Positions 8,141-17,735 of a stretch of 64,000 bases of DNA are shown one piece after another; position 1 is the first letter of the stretch, and each line of letters starts with the position of its first letter. The DNA comes from Mycobacterium sp. MYCO198283 (GTDB lineage Bacteria > Actinomycetota > Actinomycetes > Mycobacteriales > Mycobacteriaceae). Position numbers and translations under genes: made by a program. The notes beneath the pieces were generated by a model. It did not search any database and was not told the origin of the DNA. It saw nothing but the letters and a program-made list of their open reading frames with translations. The DNA lies in the NCBI RefSeq assembly GCF_021213805.1, contig NZ_JAJQJI010000001.1, positions 731,271 through 795,270 on the forward strand. The letters run 5' to 3'.

Positions 8141-8899
8141 GTGGTGCGTGTGGACCTCAACGCCGACCTCGGCGAGGGCTTCGGGGTCTGGCAGCTCGGG
8201 GACGACGAAGCCATGCTCGACATCGTCACCAGCGCGAACGTCGCATGCGGCTTCCACGCGGGTGATCCGACCCGGCTGCTCGCGGTGTGCCGCGCCGCGG
8301 CGGCGAACGGCGTCACCATCGGGGCGCAGGTCAGCTATCGAGATCTCGCGGGCTTCGGGCGACGCTTCATCGACGTCGCGCCGGCCGACCTGACCGCCGA
8401 CGTCATCTACCAGCTCGGTGCGCTGCAGGGGCTCGCCCGCGCCGCAGGCACCGCCGTGCGCTACGTCAAACCCCATGGCGCGCTGTACAACGCCATCGTG
8501 CGCCACGACGAGCAGGCCCGCGCCGTTGCCGCGGCGGTGGCGGCCGTCGATCCGACGCTTCCGGTGCTCGGGCTGGCCGGTTCGGCCTTCTTCGACGCCG
8601 CCGCGCGGGCGGGTCTGCACACCGTGAACGAGGCGTTCGCCGACCGCGCCTACCGTTCCGACGGCTCGCTGGTGCCGCGCTCGCAGCCGGGTGCGGTGCT
8701 GCACGACGCGGCCGAGATCGCCGATCGCGTCGCCGCGATGGTCCGCGACCGCCAAGTGGTGGCGATCGACGGTTCGACGGTGGCCGTCGACGTCGAGTCG
8801 GTGTGCGTTCACGGCGACTCGCCGGGCGCCGTGGACATCGCCCGCGCGGTCCGAAGCCGGCTCACCGCAGCGGGAATCGACGTCGCGTCCTTCTGCTGA
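8141..8899 (+). CDS. pxpA: 5-oxoprolinase subunit A (LamB/YcsF family)
   Basis: The protein has 252 residues. The family signature VDLNADLGEGFG opens it, followed by ANVACGFHAGDP, GAQVSYRD and VKPHGALYN. These are the conserved Asp/His-bearing motifs of LamB/YcsF proteins. With PxpB and PxpC, PxpA cleaves 5-oxoproline to glutamate using ATP. The B and C subunits are not encoded next to it, so they would have to lie elsewhere. The start is one of two adjacent GTG codons (8141 or 8144), and no convincing ribosome-binding site separates them. It is divergent from the zinc transporter operon. Confidence 0.85.
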   Translation: MVRVDLNADLGEGFGVWQLGDDEAMLDIVTSANVACGFHAGDPTRLLAVCRAAAANGVTIGAQVSYRDLAGFGRRFIDVAPADLTADVIYQLGALQGLARAAGTAVRYVKPHGALYNAIVRHDEQARAVAAAVAAVDPTLPVLGLAGSAFFDAAARAGLHTVNEAFADRAYRSDGSLVPRSQPGAVLHDAAEIADRVAAMVRDRQVVAIDGSTVAVDVESVCVHGDSPGAVDIARAVRSRLTAAGIDVASFC

Positions 8900-9291
8900 G
8901 GCGCGTGCTCTGCATCCACTGACCACAACCGGATCACCCGGCCACCGGGCTGAGGCGCCGGACGACTTCCGCCTTCACCTTTGCCAAATCTGCATACGTG
9001 CGCATATTCCGCGCGGGCGGCGTGCCCGCAGCTGCCCCTGCCTAGCGCCGTCTGCGCTGATCAGCGCCCGTTCCCGCCGGAAACCGACGCTGATCCTGCG
9101 GGATTCCGCCGTGACGTTGCTGTGATTACGGCGCCGTGTGGTATAACTTCGCGGGAGCAAACTAGCCAACCGGCAACGGCGGCGGCGATGGCGGCGCGGC
9201 CTACCACTTGCACGAAAGGGCGTGACTGCATGCCGATGTCCCGACGTTGGACCACCGCGTCCACCTCCCACGCCCCTGCAGGGGTCCGCGG
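8900..9291. other. 392-nt intergenic region upstream of the EspR-like gene
   Basis: No convincing open frame was found here. A small inverted repeat (CCCGG-CCA-CCGGG, 8937-8949) may weakly terminate pxpA. The middle part (about 8980-9020) is more AT-rich than its surroundings, and a TATAAC hexamer occurs near 9142. The length suggests regulatory DNA or a long 5' leader for the EspR-like gene. Confidence 0.5.
9117..9147 (+). promoter_or_regulatory. possible promoter of the EspR-like gene
   Basis: TTGCTG (9117-9122) and TATAAC (9142-9147) resemble SigA -35 and -10 hexamers, but the spacer is 19 nt, longer than ideal. The -10 element is the best in the intergenic region. Transcription from it would give a 5' leader of roughly 140 nt. 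Confidence 0.35.
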
Positions 9292-9705
9292 ATGAAACGC
9301 ACCAGCTTCGCCGCCAGGCTCAACCGGTTGTTCGACACCGTGTATCCGCCGGGGCGCGGACCGCACACCTCGGCCGAAGTCATCGCGGCGCTGCGGTCCG
9401 AGGGCGTCAACATGTCGGCGCCGTACCTGTCGCAGCTGCGGTCGGGCAACCGGACCAACCCGTCACCGGCCACCATGGCGGCGCTCGCCGCGTTCTTCCG
9501 GATCAAGCCGGCGTACTTCACCGACGACGACTACTACGCCCGGCTCGACGAGGAGCTCACCGCGCTGGCGGGCATGCGGGAAGAGGGGGTGCGTCGCATC
9601 GCCGCCCGCGTCGTCGGACTGTCCTCGCGGTCCCAGGAGGAACTCGTGCGGTTCGCCGAGGAACTGCGCCACCGCGACGACGTGGAGAAGTCGCCCGCGG
9701 TCTGA
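9292..9705 (+). CDS. EspR-like nucleoid-associated transcriptional regulator
   Basis: The protein has 137 residues. The N-terminal half (FAARLNRLFDTVYPPGRGPH, then APYLSQLRSGNRTNP) is almost identical to the helix-turn-helix of M. tuberculosis EspR, a regulator of ESX-1 genes that also organises the nucleoid. The C-terminal half (about 85-137), which in EspR forms the dimer interface, is clearly divergent and ends with a different charged tail. EspR itself lies elsewhere in mycobacterial genomes (Rv3849), so this is probably a paralogue. The ATG at 9292 matches the EspR N terminus; an upstream in-frame start at 9247 would add 15 unlikely residues. Confidence 0.85.
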   Translation: MKRTSFAARLNRLFDTVYPPGRGPHTSAEVIAALRSEGVNMSAPYLSQLRSGNRTNPSPATMAALAAFFRIKPAYFTDDDYYARLDEELTALAGMREEGVRRIAARVVGLSSRSQEELVRFAEELRHRDDVEKSPAV

Positions 9706-9728
9706 CCGGGCTGGTAGACACGGCGGGG

Positions 9729-10427
9729 ATGCCCAGCCTCACCGCGGTCAGCCGTGCCGTCGGCGCGCTGCTCGTCACGGCCGCCGTCACCCGGTGCGCA
9801 TCGTCGCCGGCACCGCCCGCGCCGACGCCTGACCGGCCGGCTGCGCTCCCGAGCGCGCCGGCACCCGAACCGGCGCCGCCGCCCGTGCGCACCGTCGACG
9901 CGACCCGGCTGGGCGCGTCGTGGCGACCCGGCTGCCCCACACCGCCCGACGAGCTGCGGCTGGTCACCGTGCCGTATCTCGACGACGACGGCGTCGCCCG
10001 CCGCGGCGAACTGGTCGTCCACGCCGACCTCGTCGCCGACACCACGGCGATCTTCGACGAGCTGTTCGCGCTGCGCTATCCGATCCACCGGATGCAGACC
10101 GTCGACGCCTATCCCGGCGCCGAAGACGAGCTGTCGATGAGAGACAACAACACCTCGGCGTTCAACTGTCGGCCGTTACCCAGCGGCCGCTGGTCGCTGC
10201 ACGCCACCGGCCGCGCAATCGACGTCAACCCGCTCGTCAACCCCTATCTCGACGGCGCCGGGGACCTGCAGCCCGCCACCGCCGGCCGCTACCTCGACCG
10301 CAGCCGCGACGCACCGGGCCTGCTGCGCGACGGCGACCCCGCGGTGCGGGCCTTCACCGGCCGCGGCTGGACCTGGGGCGGCACCTGGCGGGATCCGGTC
10401 GATTACCAGCACTTCGAGCGGCCGTAA
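9729..10427 (+). CDS. exported M15-family D-Ala-D-Ala carboxypeptidase-like protein
   Basis: This is a 232-residue protein with an N-terminal signal segment, then a Pro/Ala-rich linker (about 26-58) typical of cell-wall proteins. The catalytic region shows M15/VanY-type zinc motifs: SLHATGRAIDVNP supplies a His and an Asp, and DYQHFERP a C-terminal His. A peptidoglycan peptide is the likely substrate. The signal ends in VTRC; Arg just before the Cys is not a normal lipobox, so lipidation is doubtful. It starts 23 nt after the EspR-like gene on the same strand. Confidence 0.8.
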   Translation: MPSLTAVSRAVGALLVTAAVTRCASSPAPPAPTPDRPAALPSAPAPEPAPPPVRTVDATRLGASWRPGCPTPPDELRLVTVPYLDDDGVARRGELVVHADLVADTTAIFDELFALRYPIHRMQTVDAYPGAEDELSMRDNNTSAFNCRPLPSGRWSLHATGRAIDVNPLVNPYLDGAGDLQPATAGRYLDRSRDAPGLLRDGDPAVRAFTGRGWTWGGTWRDPVDYQHFERP

Positions 10428-10452
10428 CACGCCGCCGCCGTACGCTGTCGCC

Positions 10453-11373
10453 ATGCGCCTCAAGCTCGGCCGGCCGGACATCGAGCGGTACGCCGACCGC
10501 TTCGACGTGCCCGCCGCGGGCTCCGACGCGCCGGTCACCGTCACCTGGCTCGGGGTCTCGACGCTGCTGATCGACGACGGGGAGGCGGCGCTCCTCACCG
10601 ACGGATTCTTCTCCCGGCCCAACCTGGCGGCCGTCGGGTTGCGCGCGCTGCGCCCCTCCGTCGACCGCATCGGCCGGGCGCTGGACCGCGCGGGCATCAC
10701 CGACCTGCAAGCCGTCATCTGCGTGCACACCCACTTCGACCACGCGATGGACGCGGCCGTCGTCGCCGAACGCACCGGCGCCGTGCTCGTCGGCGGAGAG
10801 TCCGCCGCCAACGTGGGCCGCGGCCACGGCATGACCGAGGACCGGCTGGTGGTTCCGGTGCCCGGCGAGCCGGTGAGCTTCGGACCCTACGACGTCACGC
10901 TCGTCGCGTCCGAGCACTGCCCGCCGGACCGGTTCCCCGGCGCGATCACCGAGCCGGTGGTGCCGCCCGTCAAGGCCGCCGCTTACAAGTGCGGCGACAC
11001 CTGGTCGGTGCTCGTCGCCCACCGGCCCACCGGCCTGCGCCTCCTCGTCCAGGGCAGCGCGGGCTTTCTGCCCGGCGCGCTGGCCGGGCAGCGCGCCGAC
11101 GCGGTCTACCTGGGCGTCGGACAGCTCGGGCTGCAACCGGAGTCCTACCTCGTCGACTACTGGAACGAGACCGTGCGCGCCGTCGGCGCGCGCCGCGCGG
11201 TGCTCATCCACTGGGACGACTTCTTCCGCTCCCTCGACGAACCGCTGCGCGCACTGCCCTACGCCGGCGACGACCTCGACGTCACCATGTCGGTGCTCGC
11301 GGCGCTCGCCGAACGCGACGGGGTGACGCTGCACCTGCCCTCGCTGTGGCAGCTCGAGAACCCCTGGGCCTGA
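10453..11373 (+). CDS. metallo-beta-lactamase-fold hydrolase (Rv3577-like)
   Basis: The protein has 306 residues. The metal motif HTHFDHAMDA (HxHxDH) lies near residue 95 and is preceded by the family strand VTWLGVSTLLIDDG. Further conserved histidines are in SEHCPP and LIHWDDFF. It belongs to the broad UlaG-like or RNase Z-like MBL group, so a hydrolase is likely but the substrate is unknown. Position and length match Rv3577. No signal peptide is seen, so it should be cytoplasmic. The ArsB-like transporter gene begins 6 nt downstream, suggesting cotranscription. Confidence 0.82.
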   Translation: MRLKLGRPDIERYADRFDVPAAGSDAPVTVTWLGVSTLLIDDGEAALLTDGFFSRPNLAAVGLRALRPSVDRIGRALDRAGITDLQAVICVHTHFDHAMDAAVVAERTGAVLVGGESAANVGRGHGMTEDRLVVPVPGEPVSFGPYDVTLVASEHCPPDRFPGAITEPVVPPVKAAAYKCGDTWSVLVAHRPTGLRLLVQGSAGFLPGALAGQRADAVYLGVGQLGLQPESYLVDYWNETVRAVGARRAVLIHWDDFFRSLDEPLRALPYAGDDLDVTMSVLAALAERDGVTLHLPSLWQLENPWA

Positions 11374-11379
11374 ACGGCA

Positions 11380-12621
11380 TTGCTGCTGCTGTCGGTGGCG
11401 GTGCTGGCCGCCGTGCTGATGTTCGCGGTGATCCGCCCGCGCGGGCTACCCGAAGCCGTGGTGGCGGTGCCCGGTGCGCTGCTCCTCGTCGCCGTCGGCG
11501 CCACCGACAGCCACGCCGCCACCGCCGAAATCGTCCGGCTGGCCCCCGTCGTCGGGTTCCTGGCCGCCATCCTGGTGCTGGCCGCCGTCTGCGACGACGA
11601 AGGGCTGTTCCGCGCGGCGGGTGCCGCCATGGCACGCGCCGGGCGCGGCCGGCCGGCCGTGCTGCTGCGCCAGGTCTTCCTGTTCGCCGCCGGCACCACC
11701 GCGATCCTAAGCCTCGACGCCACGGTGGTGCTCCTGACACCGGTGATCCTCGCGACGGCCCGCGCGCTCGGCACCCGCCCCCGACCCCACGTCTACGCCG
11801 GCGCCCACCTCGCCAACACCGCGTCGCTGCTGCTGCCGGTGTCCAATCTGACGAACCTGCTGGCATTTTCGGCCACCGGCCTGTCCTTCAGCCGGTTCGC
11901 GCTGCTCATGGGGCTGCCGTGGCTCGCCGCCATCGCCGTCGAATACCTGGTGCTGCGACGGACGTTCGCTACCGAACTGGACGCCGCGCCGGCCGCCGCC
12001 GCCGTGCCGCCACCCCCGCGCATACCCGTCTTCGTCGTCGTCGTGCTGGCGCTGACGCTGGCGGCGTTCGCGGTGACGTCGCTGTTCGGCTACGAGCCGG
12101 TGTGGGCGGCGTTCGCGGGCGCGCTGCTGCTCGCCGCACACGGGTTGGCGCGGCGGCGCAGCACCGTCAGCGGCCTGGCCGCCGCGCTGCACGTGCCGTT
12201 CTTGGCGTTCGTGGTGGGGCTCGGCGTGGTGGTGGACGCCACCATGCGGCTCGGGCTGTCCGACCTGCTCCGCGAAGCGCTCCCGGCAGGCCAGGGCCTG
12301 GCGACCCTGCTGGCGCTGGCCGGGATCGGCGCCGTGCTCGCCAACGTCGTCAACAACCTGCCCGCCGTGCTGGTGCTCGCGCCGCTCGTGGCGCCCGCCG
12401 GACCCGCCGCCGTGCTCGCGGTGCTGATCGGCGTCAACGTCGGATCGAACCTCAGCTATGCCGGATCGTTGGCCAACCTGCTGTGGCGGCGAGTGCTGCG
12501 CCGCGACGGCATCGAAGCCTCCGGCGGCGAGTTCACCGGCATCGGGCTGCGGACCGTGCCGGCCACGGTGGCCGCCGCCGTCATCGCGCTGTGGCTCGGT
12601 GTGCGGGCGTTCGGGACCTAG
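11380..12621 (+). CDS. ArsB/NhaD-type ion transporter (ArsB2-like)
   Basis: The protein has 413 residues and about ten to twelve hydrophobic segments. It resembles the ArsB/CitM ion transporter superfamily: two halves each carry a conserved re-entrant segment (LSLDATVVLLTPVILATA and the NVVNNLPAVLVLAPLV stretch). These features fit arsenite or other anion efflux. In M. tuberculosis the equivalent, Rv3578, is called ArsB2 without direct proof of substrate. No arsenic regulator or reductase lies nearby. The best start is a TTG 6 nt after the upstream MBL gene, an unusual start codon that deserves caution. Confidence 0.8.
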   Translation: MLLLSVAVLAAVLMFAVIRPRGLPEAVVAVPGALLLVAVGATDSHAATAEIVRLAPVVGFLAAILVLAAVCDDEGLFRAAGAAMARAGRGRPAVLLRQVFLFAAGTTAILSLDATVVLLTPVILATARALGTRPRPHVYAGAHLANTASLLLPVSNLTNLLAFSATGLSFSRFALLMGLPWLAAIAVEYLVLRRTFATELDAAPAAAAVPPPPRIPVFVVVVLALTLAAFAVTSLFGYEPVWAAFAGALLLAAHGLARRRSTVSGLAAALHVPFLAFVVGLGVVVDATMRLGLSDLLREALPAGQGLATLLALAGIGAVLANVVNNLPAVLVLAPLVAPAGPAAVLAVLIGVNVGSNLSYAGSLANLLWRRVLRRDGIEASGGEFTGIGLRTVPATVAAAVIALWLGVRAFGT

Positions 12622-12652
12622 CAGCGACAGCCGGGCGATGCGCCACAGCCGG

Positions 12653-13600
12653 CTACTGCCGCCGCTGCCGGGCGATCTCGGCGAGCACCACACCCGCCGC
12701 CACCGACGCGTTCAGTGAATCGACCGTGCGGGCGATCGGGATGGACACCACGGCGTCGCAGTGCTCCCGCACCAGCCGCGAAAGCCCCTTGCCCTCCGAC
12801 CCGACGACCACCACCAGCGGCTCGGTGCCGTCGAGATCGTCGAGCGCGGTGTCGCCGTCCGCGTCCAGTCCCACCACCCGCAGCCCCGCATCGGCGTAGT
12901 CGGCGAGCGTGCGGTTCAGGTTGGTGGCGCGCGCTACCGGCAACCGCGCTGCCGCACCGGCGCTGGTCCGCCAGGCGACCGCGGTCACCGACGCCGACCG
13001 GCGCTGCGGGATGAGCACGCCGTGCCCACCGAACGCCGCCGTCGACCGCACGATCGCCCCCAGGTTGCGGGGATCCGAGATGTTGTCCAACGCCACCACG
13101 AGCGCCGGTTCGCCCTGCCCGCGGGCCACGGCGAGCAGGTCATCGGGGTGGGCGTAGTCGTAGGGCGGCACCTGCAGCGCAATCCCCTGGTGCAGACCGT
13201 TGCTGCTCAACCTGTCGAGATCGCTGCGCGGCACCTCCAAGATGCTGATACCGGTGTCGGCCGCCAACTGAACCGACTCGGTGAGCCGCTCGTCGGCGTC
13301 GGCGCCCAACGCCACGTACAGCGCGGTCGCCGGCACGCCGGCCCGCAGGCACTCCACCACCGGGTTGCGGCCCAGCACGATCTCCGTCTCGTCGGTCTTG
13401 CGGCCCTGGCGGCGCTGCTGCGCGGTCTTGGCCGCCTTGGCCGCCCGCCTGGCCGCCGGATGGTTCGGACGCAGATGCGCCGGCGGCGTGGCGCCGCGGC
13501 CCTCCAGCCCGCGCCGCCGCACACCGCCGGACCCGACCGTCGGGCCCTTCTTGGTACCGGCCTTGCGGATCGCCCCACGCCGCCTCGAGTTGCCGGCCAC
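12653..13600 (-). CDS. rlmB: TrmH/SpoU-family 23S rRNA 2'-O-methyltransferase (RlmB-like)
   Basis: This is a 315-residue SPOUT methyltransferase. A basic 70-residue N-terminal tail ([17 protein letters not shown]) is typical of actinobacterial homologues. The substrate-binding L30e-like domain follows ([15 protein letters not shown]). The knotted catalytic domain contains [34 protein letters not shown] and the C-terminal [20 protein letters not shown]. These three motifs bind AdoMet and the target ribose. The likely target is the G2251 position of 23S rRNA. It is last in the carD-ispD-ispF-cysS series, 91 nt after cysS, with tandem repeats in the gap. The start codon is GTG. Confidence 0.9.
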   Translation of the reverse strand: MAGNSRRRGAIRKAGTKKGPTVGSGGVRRRGLEGRGATPPAHLRPNHPAARRAAKAAKTAQQRRQGRKTDETEIVLGRNPVVECLRAGVPATALYVALGADADERLTESVQLAADTGISILEVPRSDLDRLSSNGLHQGIALQVPPYDYAHPDDLLAVARGQGEPALVVALDNISDPRNLGAIVRSTAAFGGHGVLIPQRRSASVTAVAWRTSAGAAARLPVARATNLNRTLADYADAGLRVVGLDADGDTALDDLDGTEPLVVVVGSEGKGLSRLVREHCDAVVSIPIARTVDSLNASVAAGVVLAEIARQRRQ

Positions 13601-13610
13601 TAGACGTCCC

Positions 13611-13687
13611 GTCGCTTCGCTCGCCCCGCTACAAATCCCCGTCGCTTCGCTCGCCCCGCTACAACACCCCGTCGCTTCGCTCGCCCT
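13611..13687. repeat. 30-bp tandem repeat between cysS and rlmB
   Basis: A 30-nt unit beginning gtcgcttcgctcgccccgct occurs at 13611-13640 and 13641-13670, followed by a 17-nt partial third copy (13671-13687). The two full copies differ at only two positions. The repeat fills most of the 91-nt gap between cysS and rlmB and is not part of any convincing gene. Confidence 0.9.
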
Positions 13688-13691
13688 GGAC

Positions 13692-15140
13692 TCACTTCGC
13701 GTCCCCGCTCAGCAACGACCACTGCGGCCCGTCGGCGGTGTCGGTGACGTCGATGCCCGCCCGCTTCAGCCGGTCACGGATCTCGTCGGCTTGCGCCCAA
13801 TCGCGCCGCTGCCGAGCCTGCTCCCGGTGAGCCAAAGCCCACTGCACCAGCTCGTCGACCGCGGCCAGCGCAGCAGACGTCTCGTCGCGCGCGATCCAGC
13901 GGTCATCGAGCGGATCGCAGCCCAGGATGCCCATCATCGCCCGGATCGAACTCGCCTGCCGCAGCGCGGCGTCGTGGTCGCCGGCATCGAGCGCCCGGTT
14001 GCCCTCGGCGCGGGCGGCGTGCACCTCGGCGAGCGCGATCGGCACCGCGAGATCGTCGTCGAGGGCGGCCGCGAACCTCGGCGTCCACTGGCCCGGCACC
14101 ACCGTGCCCACCCGGATACGCACCCGGTGCAGAAAATCCTCGACACCGGCGTAGGCCTTCGCCGCGTCGGCCAGCGCGGTTTCGGAGAACTCGAGCATCG
14201 ACCGGTAGTGCGCGCTTCCCAGGTAGTAACGCAGCTCGGCGGCCCGGACCCGTTGCAGTACAGCGGGAATCGCGAGCACATTGCCCAGCGACTTGCTCAT
14301 CTTCTCGCCGCCCATGGTGACCCAGCCGTTGTGCAGCCAGAAGCGCGCGAAGGCGTCGCCGGCGGCCTCGGCCTGGGCGATCTCGTTCTCGTGGTGCGGG
14401 AACACCAGATCCATACCGCCGGCGTGGATGTCGAACTCGGCGCCCAGATAGGTCTCGCACATGGCGACGCACTCGGTGTGCCAGCCGGGCCTGCCGCGGC
14501 CCCACGGCGTCGGCCAGGACGGTTCGCCGGGCTTGGCGGCCTTCCAGAGCGTGAAGTCGCGCTGGTCGCGCTTGCCCTGGGTGACGCCCTCCCCCTGGTG
14601 CACGTCGTCGATGCGGTGACCCGACAGCTTGCCGTAGTCGGGGAGGCTCAACACGTCGAAGTAGACGTCACCGTCCCCGGCGGCGTCGGCGCGATAGGCG
14701 TGGCCGCGCTCGAGCAGCCGCTCGATCAGCTCGACCATCTGGGTGATGTGCCCGGTGGCACGCGGTTCGGCGGACGGCGGCAGCACACCGAGCGCGTCGT
14801 AGGCGGCCGAGAACGCCCGCTCGAACGTGGCCGCCCACTCCCACCAGGGCCGACCGGCGTCGGCGGCCTTGTTCAGGATCTTGTCGTCGATGTCGGTGAC
14901 GTTGCGGATGAACGCGACGTCGTAGCCCTTGGCCGTCAGCCAGCGGCGCAGCACGTCGAACGCCACGCCGCTGCGGACGTGACCGATGTGCGGCAGCCCC
15001 TGCACCGTGGCACCGCAGAGATAGATGGACGCGTGGCCGGCGCGCAGCGGCACGAACGGCCGCACGGCACCGGTCATGGTGTCGTGCAGCCGCAGCTCAC
15101 TCGCTTGAATCACGGAGCCCGGACCATTCGCTCCGCTCAC
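13692..15140 (-). CDS. cysS: cysteinyl-tRNA synthetase
   Basis: This 482-residue class I synthetase charges tRNA-Cys. The HIGH motif is in [17 protein letters not shown] and the KMSKS motif in [11 protein letters not shown]. Zinc ligands of the family are the N-terminal Cys in YLCGAT, CETY and the HHENE stretch. The sequence agrees almost throughout with M. tuberculosis CysS1 (about 469 residues). The first GTG (15140) gives 13 extra residues; an in-frame GTG at 15113 is an alternative start that fits the homologue better. It follows ispF by 19 nt in the carD operon. Confidence 0.95.
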   Translation of the reverse strand: MSGANGPGSVIQASELRLHDTMTGAVRPFVPLRAGHASIYLCGATVQGLPHIGHVRSGVAFDVLRRWLTAKGYDVAFIRNVTDIDDKILNKAADAGRPWWEWAATFERAFSAAYDALGVLPPSAEPRATGHITQMVELIERLLERGHAYRADAAGDGDVYFDVLSLPDYGKLSGHRIDDVHQGEGVTQGKRDQRDFTLWKAAKPGEPSWPTPWGRGRPGWHTECVAMCETYLGAEFDIHAGGMDLVFPHHENEIAQAEAAGDAFARFWLHNGWVTMGGEKMSKSLGNVLAIPAVLQRVRAAELRYYLGSAHYRSMLEFSETALADAAKAYAGVEDFLHRVRIRVGTVVPGQWTPRFAAALDDDLAVPIALAEVHAARAEGNRALDAGDHDAALRQASSIRAMMGILGCDPLDDRWIARDETSAALAAVDELVQWALAHREQARQRRDWAQADEIRDRLKRAGIDVTDTADGPQWSLLSGDAK

Positions 15141-15159
15141 GGGAGGCCAGTTTACCGGC

Positions 15160-15639
15160 CTAATCGGCCTCCACCACCAGCGCGGTGGCGATCGCCGCCA
15201 GGCCCTCCCCGCGGCCCGTCAGGCCCAGCCCGTCGGTGGTGGTCGCCGACACCGACACCGGCGCCCCGAGCAGACCGGACAGCAATTGCTGCGCCTCCTC
15301 GCGCCGGGGCCCGACCTTGGGCCGATTGCCGATCACCTGCACCGCGGCGTTGCCGATGCGGAACCCGGCGCCGGCCACCAGCTCACGGACGTGAATCAGC
15401 ATGTCGGCGCCCGTCACCCCGGCCCAGCGCGGCTCGCCCACGCCGAAGACCAGGCCGATGTCGCCGAGCCCGGCGGCGGACAGCAACGCGTCGCACAGCG
15501 CATGGGCCGCGACGTCACCGTCGCTGTGGCCCGCGCAGCCGTCGGCGTCGTCGAAGTGCAGCCCCAGCAGCCGGCACGGCCGCCCCGGCTCCACCGGATG
15601 CACGTCGGTCGCCAGCCCGACGCGCGGCAGTGCCGTCAT
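15160..15639 (-). CDS. ispF: 2-C-methyl-D-erythritol 2,4-cyclodiphosphate synthase
   Basis: The protein has 159 residues, the normal IspF length. The divalent-metal ligands are in ATDVHPVE (Asp, His) and [17 protein letters not shown]. The C terminus carries [17 protein letters not shown], the substrate-binding and trimer-core motif. It forms the cyclodiphosphate in the non-mevalonate isoprenoid route, which in mycobacteria feeds polyprenyl phosphate and menaquinone synthesis. The start overlaps the ispD stop by 4 nt (ATGA), so the two are translationally coupled. Confidence 0.95.
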   Translation of the reverse strand: MTALPRVGLATDVHPVEPGRPCRLLGLHFDDADGCAGHSDGDVAAHALCDALLSAAGLGDIGLVFGVGEPRWAGVTGADMLIHVRELVAGAGFRIGNAAVQVIGNRPKVGPRREEAQQLLSGLLGAPVSVSATTTDGLGLTGRGEGLAAIATALVVEAD

Positions 15640-16301
15640 CCGGCCGCCGCCAGCAGCGTCTGCGCGAGCTGCAGGTCCAGGGGGGTGGTGATCTTGAAGG
15701 CCAGCGGATCGCCCTGCACCACCTGTACCGGCACGCCGAGCGCCTCCACCGCGGCGGCGTCATCGGTGAACGTGGCGTCGCCGGCGCGCTCGTAGGCGCG
15801 GCGCAATACGTCGGCGGCAAACCCCTGCGGCGTCTGCACGGCGCGCAACCCGTCGCGCTCGGGCGTGCCGAGGACGATGCCGTTGCCGTCGACGGCCTTG
15901 ACGGTGTCCGCGAGCGGCAGCGCCGGGATGACCGCCGGTTGGCCGCGGTGCAGCAGTTCGACGACGCGGGTGATGAGGGCGGGCGGCGTCAACGCCCGCG
16001 CCGCGTCGTGCACCAGCACGTAATCGGCGTCGGCCGCGGCGGCCAGGCCGGCCCGCACCGATGCGGTGCGATCGGAGCCGCCCGCCACCACGGTGGCGTG
16101 GCCGCCGAGGATCAGCTTCGCTTCGTCGGTGCGGTCGGCCGGCACCACGACCACGACGTCGTCCACGACGCCGGTGTCACGAAGCCCTGCGATGGCCCGT
16201 TCGACGAGCAATCTCCCCGCGAGCATGACGAATGCCTTCGGGCGACCGGCCCGCAGCCGGACCCCCGATCCGGCGGCGGGCACGATCGCAACCGTGCGCA
16301 T
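15636..16301 (-). CDS. ispD: 2-C-methyl-D-erythritol 4-phosphate cytidylyltransferase
   Basis: The protein has 221 residues. The nucleotidyltransferase signature is [21 protein letters not shown] at the N terminus, with [10 protein letters not shown] and [12 protein letters not shown] further on. It couples CTP to methylerythritol phosphate, two steps before IspF. It begins 5 nt after the carD stop and overlaps ispF by 4 nt, so expression is tied to CarD, the rRNA-promoter regulator. Confidence 0.95.
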   Translation of the reverse strand: MRTVAIVPAAGSGVRLRAGRPKAFVMLAGRLLVERAIAGLRDTGVVDDVVVVVPADRTDEAKLILGGHATVVAGGSDRTASVRAGLAAAADADYVLVHDAARALTPPALITRVVELLHRGQPAVIPALPLADTVKAVDGNGIVLGTPERDGLRAVQTPQGFAADVLRRAYERAGDATFTDDAAAVEALGVPVQVVQGDPLAFKITTPLDLQLAQTLLAAAG

Positions 16302-16306
16302 GGCCG

Positions 16307-16864
<558 letters not shown>

Positions 16865-17073
16865 TCAGGGGCGTGACGGGTGCTAACTGGGGGTTGACAG
16901 CCCGTCGAGAACGTGCTTACCCATCATCATTCGCGACGGCCTCCGACCGCTTCGCCCGGCGGGCCCGGGCGGCCCTGGAGTGCCGCCCGCACAGCCGACC
17001 TACTACTGTGCATAGTCGAGTCATGGCGGCCCTGGCGTCCCGCCGATCGCGCCCGTGAAGCAGGAGTAACTCC

Positions 17074-17667
17074 GTGAACCGCTTGCAGACCCGAGCCCCG
17101 AGATCCCGCACCGTCGCCGGCGGGCTGGCTACCGTGCTGACGGCCGCGTTGCTCGCGGGTTGCGGCGCCGGCCAGATCTCGCAGAGCGCCGATCAGAAGC
17201 CGGCCGTCAACGGCACCGGCGCGAGCGTCGGCGAGCTGCGGCTGCGTGACGTCTATCTGCAAGGCCAGCAGCGCGGCGACGCGCTACGGCCGCCGCAGCG
17301 CGTCGACCTGCGCTTCGCGGTGATCAACGACTCCGGCGTACGGGCCGACGAACTGCTCAGCGTCACCTCGGAGTACGGCGACGTGACGCTCACCGGTGAG
17401 CGCGACATCCCGGCCAACGGGCTGCTCGTGGTCGGCGCGCCCGAGCAGCTGGCGGTGCCGAAGAACGAGGGGGCCGGCTTCCGGCGCGCGGGCGACGCGA
17501 CGGTGACGCTCAAGCGCGAGGTGAGCAACGGCCTGCTGTACCCGTTCACGTTCACCTTCCGGGAGGCCGGCCCGGTCGAGGTCGAGGTCCCGGTCTCGGC
17601 CGGTTACGAGGCGGAGCGGCAGGGCCCGGACTCCGACGACGGCCACACCGTCGAAGGCGCGCACTGA
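17074..17667 (+). CDS. lpqE: lipoprotein LpqE
   Basis: This is a 197-residue lipoprotein with a twin-basic N terminus, a hydrophobic core and the lipobox LAGC (Cys30). The rest is predicted beta-rich (ELRLRDVYLQ, VDLRFAVINDSG, GDATVTLKREVS) and could be an immunoglobulin-like fold. I recognise no catalytic or metal motif. A caggag box lies 9 nt before the GTG. It is divergent from carD across a 278-nt region and precedes radA by 68 nt, the order seen in M. tuberculosis (Rv3583c-Rv3585). Function unknown. Confidence 0.88.
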   Translation: MNRLQTRAPRSRTVAGGLATVLTAALLAGCGAGQISQSADQKPAVNGTGASVGELRLRDVYLQGQQRGDALRPPQRVDLRFAVINDSGVRADELLSVTSEYGDVTLTGERDIPANGLLVVGAPEQLAVPKNEGAGFRRAGDATVTLKREVSNGLLYPFTFTFREAGPVEVEVPVSAGYEAERQGPDSDDGHTVEGAH

Positions 17668-17735
17668 CCCTGGCGCGGCGCCGCTAGCGGCCCTGCTCGG
17701 TAGCGGGTGTCGGACCCGCCGGTTACCGTTCCGGC

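Noticed and set aside
11380..12621. An arsenic-resistance island around the ArsB-like gene.
   Set aside because: No ArsR, arsenate reductase or other arsenic gene lies nearby, and the gene stands in conserved chromosomal order.
16894..16922. TTGACA followed 17 nt later by TTACCC upstream of lpqE.
   Set aside because: The -10 element is too poor to call a promoter, although the -35 is perfect.
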